A stretch of 41,688 nt of DNA from Lachnospiraceae bacterium (GTDB lineage Bacteria; Bacillota; Clostridia; Lachnospirales; Lachnospiraceae): NCBI GenBank assembly GCA_017622575.1, contig JAGAQU010000029.1, positions 1-41,688 of the forward strand, given 5' to 3'. The notes beneath the pieces were generated by a model. It had not been told where the DNA came from, made no database searches, and worked only from the letters and a program-made list of their open reading frames with translations. The stretch's first letter is position 1, and each line of letters begins with the position of its first letter. The position numbers were made by a program, and so were the translations under genes. Of the stretch, positions 24,669-33,329 are shown in pieces.

Positions 24669-25752
24669 ACGAAATCTCTTCCTGATGATTCTGGGACTTG
24701 CCATTATTCTCATCATCTTTTTACTGATCATGCTGTTTGAAAATAATCATCGGGAGCAGACTGTAAAAATCGGCTTTGTCATGGCAGGACAAAAGGATGA
24801 GAACGGATGGAACGGCATGCAATATCAGGGAATCAGGAAAGCCTGTGAGGAGCTTGGGACAGAGCTGGTTGTCAGGGAGAATGTGAAGGAATTTTCCGGG
24901 CAGTGTGCAGTGGCAGTGAAGGAAATGGCCGAAGAAGATGTGGGAATGATCGTGCTTGACAGTTACGGTTATGCGGAAGAGATGAAGGATCTTGTTGCGG
25001 AGTATCCGGATATTGCTTTTTATGTGAATTCCTCAGAATATCACAGGGAGAATATGACCTATTACTTTGCGCGTATGTATCAGACAAGGTATCTTTCGGG
25101 AATCCTTGCAGGAATGCAGACAACGAGCGATAAGATCGGCTATGTGGCGGCAATGCCCAACAATGAGGTGAACAGAGGGATCAGCGCTTTTGCCCTTGGG
25201 GTAAGGCGTGTTAATCCGGATGCCCGTGTGATTGTTTCGTGGACGGGAAGCTGGGATGACGAACAGAAGGAAAAGGAATTGGCGGGAAAACTGATAGAAG
25301 AAAAAGGGGTGGATGTGCTTACCTATCATCAGAACCAGAATTATGTGATACAGGTGGCGGAAGAAAAAGGAGTAGCCTCTATCGGTTTCCATGAACAGTT
25401 TTACGGATTTTCCCCGAAGTATCTTACTTCTGCGGTCTATGACTGGTATGCGGTATACAGAGAGCTGGTCAGGGAATTTATGAGAGGAAAAGGGAATTCC
25501 CAGAATAATTATTGGATAGGGATAGAAAAAGGTGCCGTCAGCCTGTCCGAATATTCTTCTGAGGTGACGAAGGAGATGCAGGATGAGGTGGAAAAGGCAA
25601 AAAAGGAGATCCTGGAAGGAAAGGATGTTTTTTCGGGAGTGATTTACGATAATCAGGGAAATTTGCGCTGCGGTGAGGATGAAGTGATCAGTGATGAGAT
25701 GCTGCTTGAGCAGTTTGACTGGTATGCAGAGGGTGTAGAATTTTATGGATGA
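24652..25752 (+). CDS. BMP/Med-family extracellular substrate-binding protein, tandem copy 2
   Basis: This 366-residue protein is a diverged duplicate of the preceding gene: [20 protein letters not shown] and [10 protein letters not shown] align directly with GYVAAFPISEVNRGINAF and LGVQAVNPDA. The N-terminus is a basic stretch plus one long hydrophobic helix (about 9-29) without a signal-peptidase site or lipobox, so it should remain a membrane-tethered binding protein. The start lies inside the end of the previous gene (17-base overlap, ATGAAGAAGATAAATAG). The stop overlaps the kinase gene by eight bases, so translation is coupled through all three. Two related receptors may form a pair with the kinase or recognise different ligands. 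Confidence 0.85.
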   Translation: MKKINRRNLFLMILGLAIILIIFLLIMLFENNHREQTVKIGFVMAGQKDENGWNGMQYQGIRKACEELGTELVVRENVKEFSGQCAVAVKEMAEEDVGMIVLDSYGYAEEMKDLVAEYPDIAFYVNSSEYHRENMTYYFARMYQTRYLSGILAGMQTTSDKIGYVAAMPNNEVNRGISAFALGVRRVNPDARVIVSWTGSWDDEQKEKELAGKLIEEKGVDVLTYHQNQNYVIQVAEEKGVASIGFHEQFYGFSPKYLTSAVYDWYAVYRELVREFMRGKGNSQNNYWIGIEKGAVSLSEYSSEVTKEMQDEVEKAKKEILEGKDVFSGVIYDNQGNLRCGEDEVISDEMLLEQFDWYAEGVEFYG

Positions 25753-28186
25753 GAAGTTCGGAGAGGGTAGTAAAATATTTGTCAGTGTTTTTCTGTTTGC
25801 GCTGGTGATTGCCAGTGTAGGTGCTCTTATGCAGTTTAAACTGCGTGAAATGCTGGTTAACTATATGGAGAAGCAGGTGGCCCAGCAGGCAGAAGACTTT
25901 GCGGGAAAATGCAGTACACAGTTTGAAATGGAATTCCGGAGACTGCAGAGCTTATCTTCCTATATCGAGTGGGAGGAACTGGATGAAGAGAGCCTTGAAC
26001 GCATGGAAAGAGCGTTCGGAATTTCCGGGGATCAGATACAATACGGCATTCTGGCAGTGGGCGGCAGTGTCATTTACGGAGAGCCTGTTGACTATAAAGA
26101 GTTTCCCGGAGTGCAGGAATCCTTTCGGGGGAATGACGCTGTATGCTACAGCGAAGATAAGGGAATGCTCCTTTCGGTGCCGGTTTACAGCGGACAGAAT
26201 ATCAAATATGTATTGTATGAACGTTTTGACCCTAAGGTGACCGACGACAATGTGGTGATGAACAATTACGACGGAAGCGGGAATGTGGTGATTGCTGCAA
26301 AAAGCGGACAGGTCATCCATTCGCTGACGCAGGAAGAATCCCGGCAGTTCCTGACAAATGATGAGACAAAGGAGTCCTTCCGGGAGATTGAAAAGAAAAT
26401 GAATAAGGCGACCTCTGCGGCAGTACTTGGCGATGATCGGTTCCTGTTTGTGGCGGAGATAGAGCAGACGGAATTTTATGTTGTCGGTTATGTGCCGGAG
26501 GATGTGGTGGCAGAAGGCGTCTCTAATATCTTTGTGCTGATCCTCTGGGTGTTCGGGCTTTTGTTGGTCCTTTTCGGAATCGGACTTTTTTATCTGTTTG
26601 GTGCACAGGAGAAGGCAAAGGAGAGTGAGGAGCTGCGTGCCGCCAAGGAAACAGCGGAAAAAGCCAATCGTGCCAAGGATGATTTCCTTGCCAATATGTC
26701 CCATGAAATCCGTACGCCCATCAATGCGATCATTGGGATGGATGAGATGGTCCTTCGGGAGAGCAGCGAAGAAAATATCATCTCTTATGCACATAATATT
26801 AAAAGTGCCAGCCAGACACTTCTTACACTGGTGAATGAAATTCTTGATTTTTCCAAAATTGAGTCCGGTAAAATGGAAATTGTGGAGGAAGATTATCAAT
26901 TGTCTGCCCTGCTCAATGATGTGATCAATATGGTGCGGATCAGGGCAAACGAGAAGAAACTTAATTTAAAAATTGAGGTGAATCCGGAACTTCCGGACAA
27001 TCTGCATGGCGATTCTGTAAAAATCCATCAGATCATTTTGAATATTGTGAGCAATGCGATCAAGTACACGAAAGAAGGCGAGGTTTCTGTTAAGGTGAGC
27101 GGAACAGATGAGCCTGACAATTCAGTCAGGCTGAAGGTGGTCGTTTCGGATACCGGCATCGGAATCAAACAGGAGGATCTCCCCAGACTGTTTACCGGCT
27201 TTGAGCGACTGGATATCAGGGAAAACCGTCATATTGAAGGAACAGGACTTGGCCTTGCCATAACATATAACCTGCTGAAGCAGATGAATGGGGAGATCGA
27301 GGTTGAAAGTGTTTACGGAAAAGGCTCTACCTTCACGATTCTGGTATCCCAGAAAGTTGCAGGAGCGGATAAAATCGGAGATTTTAATGAAAAGTGCAGC
27401 AGGGAACAGAATGAATCGGAGATTTACAGGGCGAGCTTCCGTGCACCTGAAGCTAAGGTTCTCATTGTGGATGACAATGAAATGAATCTTTTTGTGGTTC
27501 AGAAATTACTGGAGAGAACACAGGTGCAGATGACCACCTGTATGAGCGGAAAGGAATGTCTATCCCTGATGCAGAAGGAGCATTATAACGTCATACTGCT
27601 GGATCATATGATGCCTGAGATGGACGGAATAGAGACTTTGAAGGCATCAAAGGAGATGGAAGGGAATCTGTGTATGAACACACCTGTGATTGCGCTGACG
27701 GCAAATGCCATGGCAGGTGTGCGTGAAAAATATCTGGCAGAAGGATTTGATGACTATCTGAGCAAGCCTGTAAAGGGAAAAGCACTGGAGGACATGCTTA
27801 AGAAATATATTCCGGCAGAGTTGCAAAAAAAGCAGGAGGGATACCTGAACGTTTCACTGGGAATGCAATACTGCGGAAACAGTGCGGAGGTTTATCTTGA
27901 GATGCTTACCATGTTCTGTAATTCCATGGAAGAGAAGAGGAAGAAGCTGGACGAAAGTCTGGAAGCGGAAGAATTTGACCAGTATATCATTCATATTCAT
28001 GCCCTGAAGTCGGCTTCCCTCAGCATCGGAGGAAAAATTGTCTCAAGAGAGGCAGCGGAGCTGGAAAAAGCCGGGAAGCAGGGAAAATATGATATTATCA
28101 GGGAAAAGCATAAACAGGTTATGCATTTGTATGAGCTGACGGCAGCGGAAGCAGAAAAGTATCTGCAGTTAAAACAGCGTTTATAG
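25745..28186 (+). CDS. Hybrid sensor histidine kinase (sensor-HisKA-HATPase-REC-Hpt)
   Basis: The 813-residue protein has two spans, about 11-29 and 262-285, with a ~230-residue external sensor region between them that I cannot assign confidently (Cache-like in size). HisKA has [13 protein letters not shown] with His320. The ATPase has an N-box near 433-437, DTGIGI (469-474) and GTGLGL (499-504). The receiver domain (about 571-690) has IVDDNEMN and phospho-acceptor Asp620 in [12 protein letters not shown]. The Hpt domain has [12 protein letters not shown] with His752. So a full phosphorelay (His-Asp-His) is contained, and the final acceptor is plausibly the REC-GGDEF protein of the same operon. 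The two tethered binding proteins encoded just before are likely co-receptors. Confidence 0.93.
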   Translation: MDEKFGEGSKIFVSVFLFALVIASVGALMQFKLREMLVNYMEKQVAQQAEDFAGKCSTQFEMEFRRLQSLSSYIEWEELDEESLERMERAFGISGDQIQYGILAVGGSVIYGEPVDYKEFPGVQESFRGNDAVCYSEDKGMLLSVPVYSGQNIKYVLYERFDPKVTDDNVVMNNYDGSGNVVIAAKSGQVIHSLTQEESRQFLTNDETKESFREIEKKMNKATSAAVLGDDRFLFVAEIEQTEFYVVGYVPEDVVAEGVSNIFVLILWVFGLLLVLFGIGLFYLFGAQEKAKESEELRAAKETAEKANRAKDDFLANMSHEIRTPINAIIGMDEMVLRESSEENIISYAHNIKSASQTLLTLVNEILDFSKIESGKMEIVEEDYQLSALLNDVINMVRIRANEKKLNLKIEVNPELPDNLHGDSVKIHQIILNIVSNAIKYTKEGEVSVKVSGTDEPDNSVRLKVVVSDTGIGIKQEDLPRLFTGFERLDIRENRHIEGTGLGLAITYNLLKQMNGEIEVESVYGKGSTFTILVSQKVAGADKIGDFNEKCSREQNESEIYRASFRAPEAKVLIVDDNEMNLFVVQKLLERTQVQMTTCMSGKECLSLMQKEHYNVILLDHMMPEMDGIETLKASKEMEGNLCMNTPVIALTANAMAGVREKYLAEGFDDYLSKPVKGKALEDMLKKYIPAELQKKQEGYLNVSLGMQYCGNSAEVYLEMLTMFCNSMEEKRKKLDESLEAEEFDQYIIHIHALKSASLSIGGKIVSREAAELEKAGKQGKYDIIREKHKQVMHLYELTAAEAEKYLQLKQRL

Positions 28187-28216
28187 CATATTTTATTTGA
28201 AATTTTCGGGCATCTA

Positions 28217-28243
28217 TTGCATAATACAATATATGTATTGCAA
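28217..28243 (+). promoter_or_regulatory. Inverted repeat upstream of the isochorismatase-family gene
   Basis: TTGCA...ATACA (28217-28232 region) mirrors TGTATTGCAA (28234-28243), with a two-base bulge in the left arm. It lies 34 bases before the start codon and could be an operator. No clear promoter was identified. Confidence 0.4.
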
Positions 28244-28276
28244 AAAGGAAATGATGATGGCTGAAAGGAATGCAAC

Positions 28277-28822
28277 ATGAAGAGAGTACTGGTTGTAATT
28301 GATATGCAGAACGATTTCATTGACGGAGCCCTTGGGACGAAGCAGGCTGAAGAAATCGTAGATCATGTCACTACAAAAATTAAGGAATATAAGGGTGAGA
28401 CAGTATTTGCCACCAGGGATACTCACGGAGAGGATTATCTTAATACCTCGGAAGGCAGACATCTTCCGGTTGTTCACTGTGTCAAAGGAACGGAAGGCTG
28501 GCAGCTGAACGGGAAAGTGGAGGAGGCTCTGAGGCTGGTAAATGCCAAAATTATTGATAAGCCTACATTCGGCAGTGAGATCCTGGCAGACAAACTGTGT
28601 GAGCTTAACAGGCAGGAAAAGGAGCAGGGAAAAGAAGGAATCGAAATAGAACTGGTGGGACTGTGTACGGATATCTGTGTGGTTTCCAATGCACTTTTGA
28701 TCAAGGCAAAGCTTTATGAGACACCGATAAAAGTGGATGCAAAGTGCTGCGCAGGTGTGACACCGGATAGCCATGAGGCGGCACTTCTTACCATGAAGAT
28801 GTGTCAGGTGGAAGTGGAGTAA
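28277..28822 (+). CDS. Isochorismatase-family amidohydrolase, nicotinamidase-like
   Basis: The 181-residue protein has the cysteine-hydrolase triad of the PncA/isochorismatase fold: Asp9 in VVIDMQNDF, Lys95 in IDKPTFGS and Cys134 in GLCTDICV. Asp48, His50 and His62 (TRDTHGEDY, EGRHLPVVHC) fit the metal site of nicotinamidases, which bind Zn or Fe, making conversion of nicotinamide to nicotinate in NAD salvage the likely reaction. The cis-peptide-like segment precedes Cys134. Size and motif order are as expected. GAAAGGAATG precedes the ATG. It is followed closely by the TRIC-type channel and a 2-hydroxyacid dehydrogenase, which could share its transcript. Other cysteine hydrolases of the fold cannot be fully excluded. 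Confidence 0.85.
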   Translation: MKRVLVVIDMQNDFIDGALGTKQAEEIVDHVTTKIKEYKGETVFATRDTHGEDYLNTSEGRHLPVVHCVKGTEGWQLNGKVEEALRLVNAKIIDKPTFGSEILADKLCELNRQEKEQGKEGIEIELVGLCTDICVVSNALLIKAKLYETPIKVDAKCCAGVTPDSHEAALLTMKMCQVEVE

Positions 28823-28828
28823 GCTGTT

Positions 28829-29515
28829 ATGGAATACATGCTTAATATACTGGATATGATAGGAACGGTTGCTTTTGCCATTTCGGGAGCGATGACGGCG
28901 ATCAGAAAGCGTATGGATATTCTGGGAGTCATGATCCTTGGTATGGTGACGGCGGTAGGCGGAGGAATGATCCGTGATATCGTACTTGGTATTAAGCCTC
29001 CCCAGGCTTTTAAGGAGCCGGTATATGCGCTCAGCGCCCTTCTTGTCTCCGCGGTTATTTTTATTTACATCCGTATCCGGGCAAAGGGCTACCAGAGGAT
29101 TTCGGGTCTGCGCTTTCAGCAGATCCTGATGGCGGCAGATACACTGGGACTTGGAGTATTTACGGTAGTCGGTGTGAAGGCTGCCTTTACAAACAGTACG
29201 GAAATCAATTATTTCTTTGCGGTTTTTCTGGGGACTATTACAGGAGTGGGCGGAGGACTCCTCCGGGATATCATGGCGGGCGATAAGCCTTATATATTTG
29301 TAAAACATGTGTATGCCTGCGCTTCCATTGCAGGTGCGCTCATCTGTGCCCTTTTATGGGAAAATGCAGGGGAACAGATTGCCATGCTCTCAGGTGCGGG
29401 CTGTGTCATTGTCATGAGATTTCTGGCAATCAGATATAAGTGGAATCTGCCAAAGATAGAAAATCCGGAAGAAAATGAAGATCATCAAATACAAAAGCAG
29501 AAAGAGAGGAACTGA
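28829..29515 (+). CDS. Trimeric intracellular cation channel (TRIC/UPF0126) family protein
   Basis: The 228-residue protein has about seven spans and two repeated halves: TVAFAISGAMTAIRKRMDIL...VTAVGGGMIRDIVLG and GVFTVVGVKAA...ITGVGGGLLRDIMAG. The paired GGG(M/L)(I/L)RDI signature identifies the TRIC/UPF0126 (YicG-like) family. Some bacterial members conduct monovalent cations, and others have been implicated in amino acid transport. The C-terminal tail (IENPEENEDHQIQKQKER) is charged and cytosolic. The gene starts six bases after the amidohydrolase stop. It ends one base before the next start, with that gene's ribosome site inside its last codons. Confidence 0.9.
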   Translation: MEYMLNILDMIGTVAFAISGAMTAIRKRMDILGVMILGMVTAVGGGMIRDIVLGIKPPQAFKEPVYALSALLVSAVIFIYIRIRAKGYQRISGLRFQQILMAADTLGLGVFTVVGVKAAFTNSTEINYFFAVFLGTITGVGGGLLRDIMAGDKPYIFVKHVYACASIAGALICALLWENAGEQIAMLSGAGCVIVMRFLAIRYKWNLPKIENPEENEDHQIQKQKERN

Positions 29516-29516
29516 C

Positions 29517-30470
29517 ATGAAAATCAGTTTATTGGAACCGATTGGTATCTCCGCGAAGGCTGTGGAGGAGCTGGCTGCAAAATTAGTGGAAGCTGGTCAT
29601 GAATTTGAATATTTTGATACAAAGACAACCGACAAAGAGGAACTTTATGAAAGAAGTAAGGATAGTGATATCGTAATGATAGCGAACAATCCCTATCCTG
29701 CAGAAGTGATTGAAAGACTTGACAGATTAAAAATGATAGCGGTTGCTTTTACGGGTGTTGACCACGTGGGTCTGTCTGTATGCCGTGACAAAAATATTAT
29801 GGTCTGCAATGCGGCGGGCTACTCCAATCAGACAGTGGCAGAGCTGGTGCTGGGTATGGCTGTGGATGCCATGCGTGGGGTGGTAAATTCAGATCGTCTC
29901 GTGAGAGAGGGAAAAGGAAGTCAGGGTGTAGGCGGCAGAGAAATCTGCGGCAAAACAGTAGGTATTATAGGTCTTGGCAGAATAGGTCTCATGTGTGCTA
30001 AGCTGTTTCAGGCTTTTGGAGCGAAAGTGATCGCCTACAACAGAAGCAAAAATCCTGAGGCGGAGAGTCTTGGCATTGAATATAGGGAGCTCGATCAGGT
30101 CCTTTCAGAAAGTGATATTGTTTCCCTGAATCTTCCTTTAAATGATTCCACGAGAGGTTTTCTCTCAAAGGATAAGATTGCGCTGATGAAAAAGGATGTA
30201 GTTTTCATCAACTGTGCAAGAGGACCTATTGTGGACAATCAGGCACTGGCGGATGCGTTAAACGAAGATAAGCTTGGCTTTGCCTGTATTGATGTGTTTG
30301 ATATGGAACCGCCGCTTCCTGCCGATTATCCGCTGCTTCATGCGAAGAATACGCTGCTCACACCCCACCAGGCATATATTTCTGAGGAAGCTATGCAACG
30401 CAGAGCGGAAATCGTCTTTGGAAATGTTTACGCTTATCTCAAAGGTGAGCCGGTGAATGTGGTGAAGTGA
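29517..30470 (+). CDS. D-isomer-specific 2-hydroxyacid dehydrogenase
   Basis: The 317-residue enzyme has the NAD(P)-binding motif GLGRIG (152-157) and catalytic Arg235 (NCARGPIVD), Glu264 (FDMEPP) and His284 (LTPHQAYIS), the set shared by 3-phosphoglycerate, glycerate, lactate and hydroxypyruvate dehydrogenases. After the second beta strand the residue that usually discriminates NAD is Asn175 in AYNRSK and not Asp; the following Arg-Ser might favour NADP, but this is only a hint. The 2-oxoacid substrate cannot be set. The start at 29517 is chosen over 29475 because AGAGGAAC lies just upstream and the fold starts with MKISLLEP. Confidence 0.9.
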   Translation: MKISLLEPIGISAKAVEELAAKLVEAGHEFEYFDTKTTDKEELYERSKDSDIVMIANNPYPAEVIERLDRLKMIAVAFTGVDHVGLSVCRDKNIMVCNAAGYSNQTVAELVLGMAVDAMRGVVNSDRLVREGKGSQGVGGREICGKTVGIIGLGRIGLMCAKLFQAFGAKVIAYNRSKNPEAESLGIEYRELDQVLSESDIVSLNLPLNDSTRGFLSKDKIALMKKDVVFINCARGPIVDNQALADALNEDKLGFACIDVFDMEPPLPADYPLLHAKNTLLTPHQAYISEEAMQRRAEIVFGNVYAYLKGEPVNVVK

Positions 30471-30483
30471 AGGAGGAAAAGCG

Positions 30484-31287
30484 ATGTATCGTTTTACGGA
30501 GGATTGTCTGACGGGAATCGAAACGATTGATGAGGAGCATAGAAGACTGTTTCAGCTGATCAACGAGTCTATAGAGTTATTGAAGGAAAACGGTGCTTCA
30601 AAAGTCATTGTCAAAAATCTGTTAAAGGAGCTGAGGGAGTATGCAGGCACTCATTTTGCCCACGAAGAAGCTTATATGGAACAGATAAAAGACTTGGAGC
30701 TCCCAAGACAGAGAAAAGAACATGCACAGTTTGCTGCAAAGGTGGACAGTTATAAAATCGCTGACCTGACTGAGGAGGAGAGTAGTCAGGCGGCACAGGA
30801 GCTTTTAAGCTTTATGGCAAAGTGGCTGTATCGTCATATCCTTGGCAGTGATACCATGATCGGCAAGATGACAAGTGAGAGCAAAAAGGAGGATGCGTTT
30901 GCCTTTACCGATCAGTACAGGACAGGGATTACGCTGATCGATGATGAACACAGAAGACTGTTTGAGATCATAAAAGAGACTAATGATGTCATAGAGGAAG
31001 AGCTTGTACATGATAAGTTTGATGCCATCGTACATATCCTGGAGGAACTGAAGGATTATACCATCATGCATTTTCAGGATGAGGAGCGCTACATGGAAAG
31101 TATCGCTTACGACGGCCTCGCACTGCAGCGTGTGGCACATACGGCCTTTGTGGACAGGTTAAATGAGATCAATCTGGATGATGTGGATGATCACCAGAAG
31201 GAATACCTGGAGGAACTGATCGATTTTCTGCTTGCATGGCTCATCAATCATATTCTGAAGATGGATAAACTGATTCCTGTAAAATAA
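30484..31287 (+). CDS. Bacteriohemerythrin with two hemerythrin domains
   Basis: The 267-residue protein is a tandem repeat of two di-iron, four-helix domains. Both start with the same pattern: GIETIDEEHRRLFQLI (near 11) and GITLIDDEHRRLFEII (near 149). Each has a downstream HF(A/Q)xEE(A/R)YME block (THFAHEEAYME, MHFQDEERYME), a later histidine (KEHAQF, VAHTAF) and HILxxDxxI (HILGSDTMI, HILKMDKLI). These are the expected iron ligands. Most bacterial proteins have one domain, so this is a duplication, with linker near 135-145. The role is reversible oxygen binding, oxygen protection or sensing in an anaerobe. AAGGAGGAAAA precedes the ATG. A bidirectional terminator follows. Confidence 0.92.
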   Translation: MYRFTEDCLTGIETIDEEHRRLFQLINESIELLKENGASKVIVKNLLKELREYAGTHFAHEEAYMEQIKDLELPRQRKEHAQFAAKVDSYKIADLTEEESSQAAQELLSFMAKWLYRHILGSDTMIGKMTSESKKEDAFAFTDQYRTGITLIDDEHRRLFEIIKETNDVIEEELVHDKFDAIVHILEELKDYTIMHFQDEERYMESIAYDGLALQRVAHTAFVDRLNEINLDDVDDHQKEYLEELIDFLLAWLINHILKMDKLIPVK

Positions 31288-31292
31288 AAAAG

Positions 31293-31343
31293 AACGGCAC
31301 CGAACTGGATGAAAAATAAATCGATCCGGCGGTGCCGTTTTTT
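31293..31343. terminator. Bidirectional Rho-independent terminator
   Basis: AACGGCACCG (31293-31302) pairs with CGGTGCCGTT (31330-31339). T runs flank both sides, so it can end the hemerythrin transcript and the opposing MATE/kinase-like transcript. Confidence 0.88.
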
Positions 31344-31348
31344 AAATG

Positions 31349-31686
31349 CTACTGCTTATCTACACGATACAAATCTACAAGGATATCCGTGCACTTTTCA
31401 ATGCCGAGAGCACCGCTGTCAAGGGCAATATGATAGTTGCGGACATCGCCCCATTCCATGTGGTCTGGAATCCCCGCTCTGAAAACACATTGGCAAGCCA
31501 GCCGCCATGCTGGGTATATTCCCCTTTTTCCGCGATGTATTCTTTGACAAATCCGCTTTCCTTTGCCACTTTTTCAATCAGCTCATAATCATAACAGGAA
31601 ATGCCAAGCTTTGCGGCTGTCTCTTTTCCTATGGTTCTTCCACCGCTTCCGAATTCACGGCTGATGGTGATGATCTTGTTGCTCAT
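31349..31686 (-). pseudogene. Cytidylate-kinase-like family gene with internal deletion and frameshift
   Basis: The minus-strand frame starts well, with MSNKIITISREFGSGGRTIG, the P-loop region of the AAA/cytidylate kinase-like family, and continues to about GGWLANVFSERG. It then goes out of homology and stops after 103 codons. In another frame, from about 31452 down to a TAG at 31349-31351, the sequence reads HMEWGDVRNYHIALDSGALG and IEKCTDILVDLYR, which is the normal C-terminus of the family. About 100 middle residues are missing. So an internal deletion, not a multiple of three, joined the two ends near 31450-31480. The start overlaps the MATE stop (ATGA), with AGGAGG inside the MATE end. 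Confidence 0.75.
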
Positions 31687-33095
31687 TCTGTTACCTCCTT
31701 ATTTACAGATTTAAGTGATTTATAGGTATAAACAATAACAATTAACGAGATGATAAAGGTCAGGATATCGGATACAGGCATGGAGTAAAGGACACCGTCA
31801 AGTCCGAAGAATATGGGCAGGATCAGTGCAAATCCTACGCCGAATACCACCTCTCTGACCATGGACAGGACTGTGGAGGTAATTGCTTTTCCCAGGGACT
31901 GTAAGTAAATAAAGGTGGCCTTGTTTACCGTTGCAAGAGGCATCAGGCACAGATAGATCCGGAAGCTCTTAATGGCAAAGTCTGTGTAATAGGTGCTTTC
32001 GTTTGCTGCTCCGAAAATAGCGATCAATTGCCTCGGGAAACATTCCACGATGACAAGTGCAACAGCACCCACAACAGCTTCCATAATAAGCAGCTTGGAA
32101 AACAGTGTTCTGGCTCTGTCCTTTCGTCTGGCACCGACGTTATAACCCACAATAGGGATACATCCTGCCGCCATGCCCACAGCAATGGAGATGACGATCT
32201 GGAAGAACTTCATAACGATACCTAGAACTGCCATGGGAATCTGTGCATACTGCGTCTGACCGAATATTTCGTCCATGGCGCCGTATTTACGAATCATATT
32301 GTTGATAGCTGCCATGGCTGCCACAAGAGAAATCTGTGATAAGAAGCTGCAGATGCCAAGGGGCAGATATTTAGCCGCCAGCTTTCCGTGAATACGAAAA
32401 CTGCTCTTATTTAGTTTGATCGCCTTCATGTGACACAGATACCAGATGGCCAAAACAGCGGTCACGACCTGTCCTGCAACTGTGGCAACTGCAGCGCCCA
32501 TCATGCCCCACCTAAAGACAAAAATGAAAATAGAATCAAGAATGATATTGATGAAGGCACCCGCCAGCGTAGAAACCATGGCAAATCTGGGACTTCCGTC
32601 GGAACGGATGACAGGATTCATTGCCTGACCGAACATGTAAAAGGGAATCCCCATGGAGATATAGATAAAGTATTCCCGGGAATGATGGAAGGTTTCTTCG
32701 TTTACCGTACCACCAAACATGGTCAGGATGGGATTCATAAAAATAAAGTAAATAGCTGTCAGGACAAGACTTGCAATAACACATAACAATACAGAGCTTC
32801 CCACGCTCCCCCGCGCGTTCTCTTTTTCTCCGGCACCAAGGCAGATGCTTACATAAGCGCAGCATCCGTCGCCGATCATCACCGCAATGGCAAGTGCGAT
32901 GACCGTGAGAGGAAAGACTACCGTATTGGCGGCATTTCCGTAGGATCCTAAGTAGCTTGCGTTGGCGATGAAAATCTGGTCAACGATGTTGTAAAGGGCT
33001 GCCACCAGCAGAGAAATGATGCAGGGGATAGAATATTTCCGCATCAGTCTGCCGATGCTTTCTGTTTCCAGAAAGGAATTCGATTTTTGTTCCAT
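31683..33095 (-). CDS. MATE family efflux transporter
   Basis: The 470-residue membrane protein has twelve spans in two halves, the layout of MATE (multidrug and toxic compound extrusion) antiporters. Recognisable blocks are IPCIISLLVAALYNIVDQIFIA, the first-half loop RSDGSPRFAM, and the second-half start AAKYLPLGICSFLSQ. It is closest in look to the MepA-type group of Firmicutes. Transport is driven by Na+ or H+ and the substrate is unknown. GGAGG lies upstream of the ATG at 33095. The gene is preceded by a ~95-base leader with a terminator-like hairpin and a four-codon ORF, so expression may be controlled by attenuation. The following kinase-like pseudogene is coupled by ATGA overlap. Confidence 0.92.
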   Translation of the reverse strand: MEQKSNSFLETESIGRLMRKYSIPCIISLLVAALYNIVDQIFIANASYLGSYGNAANTVVFPLTVIALAIAVMIGDGCCAYVSICLGAGEKENARGSVGSSVLLCVIASLVLTAIYFIFMNPILTMFGGTVNEETFHHSREYFIYISMGIPFYMFGQAMNPVIRSDGSPRFAMVSTLAGAFINIILDSIFIFVFRWGMMGAAVATVAGQVVTAVLAIWYLCHMKAIKLNKSSFRIHGKLAAKYLPLGICSFLSQISLVAAMAAINNMIRKYGAMDEIFGQTQYAQIPMAVLGIVMKFFQIVISIAVGMAAGCIPIVGYNVGARRKDRARTLFSKLLIMEAVVGAVALVIVECFPRQLIAIFGAANESTYYTDFAIKSFRIYLCLMPLATVNKATFIYLQSLGKAITSTVLSMVREVVFGVGFALILPIFFGLDGVLYSMPVSDILTFIISLIVIVYTYKSLKSVNKEVTE

Positions 33096-33110
33096 AATAA
33101 ACCTCCGTTC

Positions 33111-33165
33111 AAAAAAATAAGCGTATAACCTTAAGAACTGGACTTACGCCTAAGGCTACACGCTT
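33111..33165 (-). promoter_or_regulatory. Terminator-like attenuator in the MATE leader
   Basis: On the minus strand a stem runs from AAGCGT and TAGCCTTA (33165 down) to TAAGG and ACGCTT (ending 33119). A and seven T follow (33118-33111), only about 10 bases before the ribosome site. A smaller competing hairpin, CTTA-GGCG-TAAG, forms inside the left arm. Terminator plus competitor in front of an efflux gene suggests conditional read-through. Confidence 0.65.
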
Positions 33166-33170
33166 TTCAT
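33156..33170 (-). CDS. Possible four-codon leader ORF (MKSV) in the MATE leader
   Basis: ATG AAA AGC GTG TAG begins at 33170 and ends inside the left arm of the terminator hairpin. A ribosome stalled on it would prevent the stem from closing. Very short leader ORFs before resistance genes act this way in other Firmicutes. There is no good Shine-Dalgarno before it, so translation is uncertain. Confidence 0.35.
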   Translation of the reverse strand: MKSV

Positions 33171-33200
33171 TTAAAATTTTTTATTGTTTTGCAGTAATTT

Positions 33201-33229
33201 ATTATATAGGCAAAAGAGAAGAATTGCAA
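33201..33229 (-). promoter_or_regulatory. MATE promoter
   Basis: On the minus strand TTGCAA (33229-33224), a 17-base spacer and TATAAT (33206-33201) form a strong promoter. The predicted start of transcription near 33194 leaves a leader of about 97 bases. Confidence 0.7.
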
Positions 33230-33329
33230 AGGTAATTTTGCACAAATCTTTTGCTTATCTTGCCTAAAAACTTTTCTCATGTTACAGTATTTATAGTTGA
33301 CTGATAATGTGAAATAGGAGGAATTGCGC

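Noticed and set aside
28214..29308. 364-codon minus-strand frame opposite the amidohydrolase and TRIC genes
   Set aside because: Both plus-strand genes have full catalytic or family motifs. The minus frame has none.
31346..31588. 80-codon plus-strand ORF in the MATE/kinase-like region
   Set aside because: It is antisense to a recognisable cytidylate-kinase-like sequence and lacks a ribosome site.
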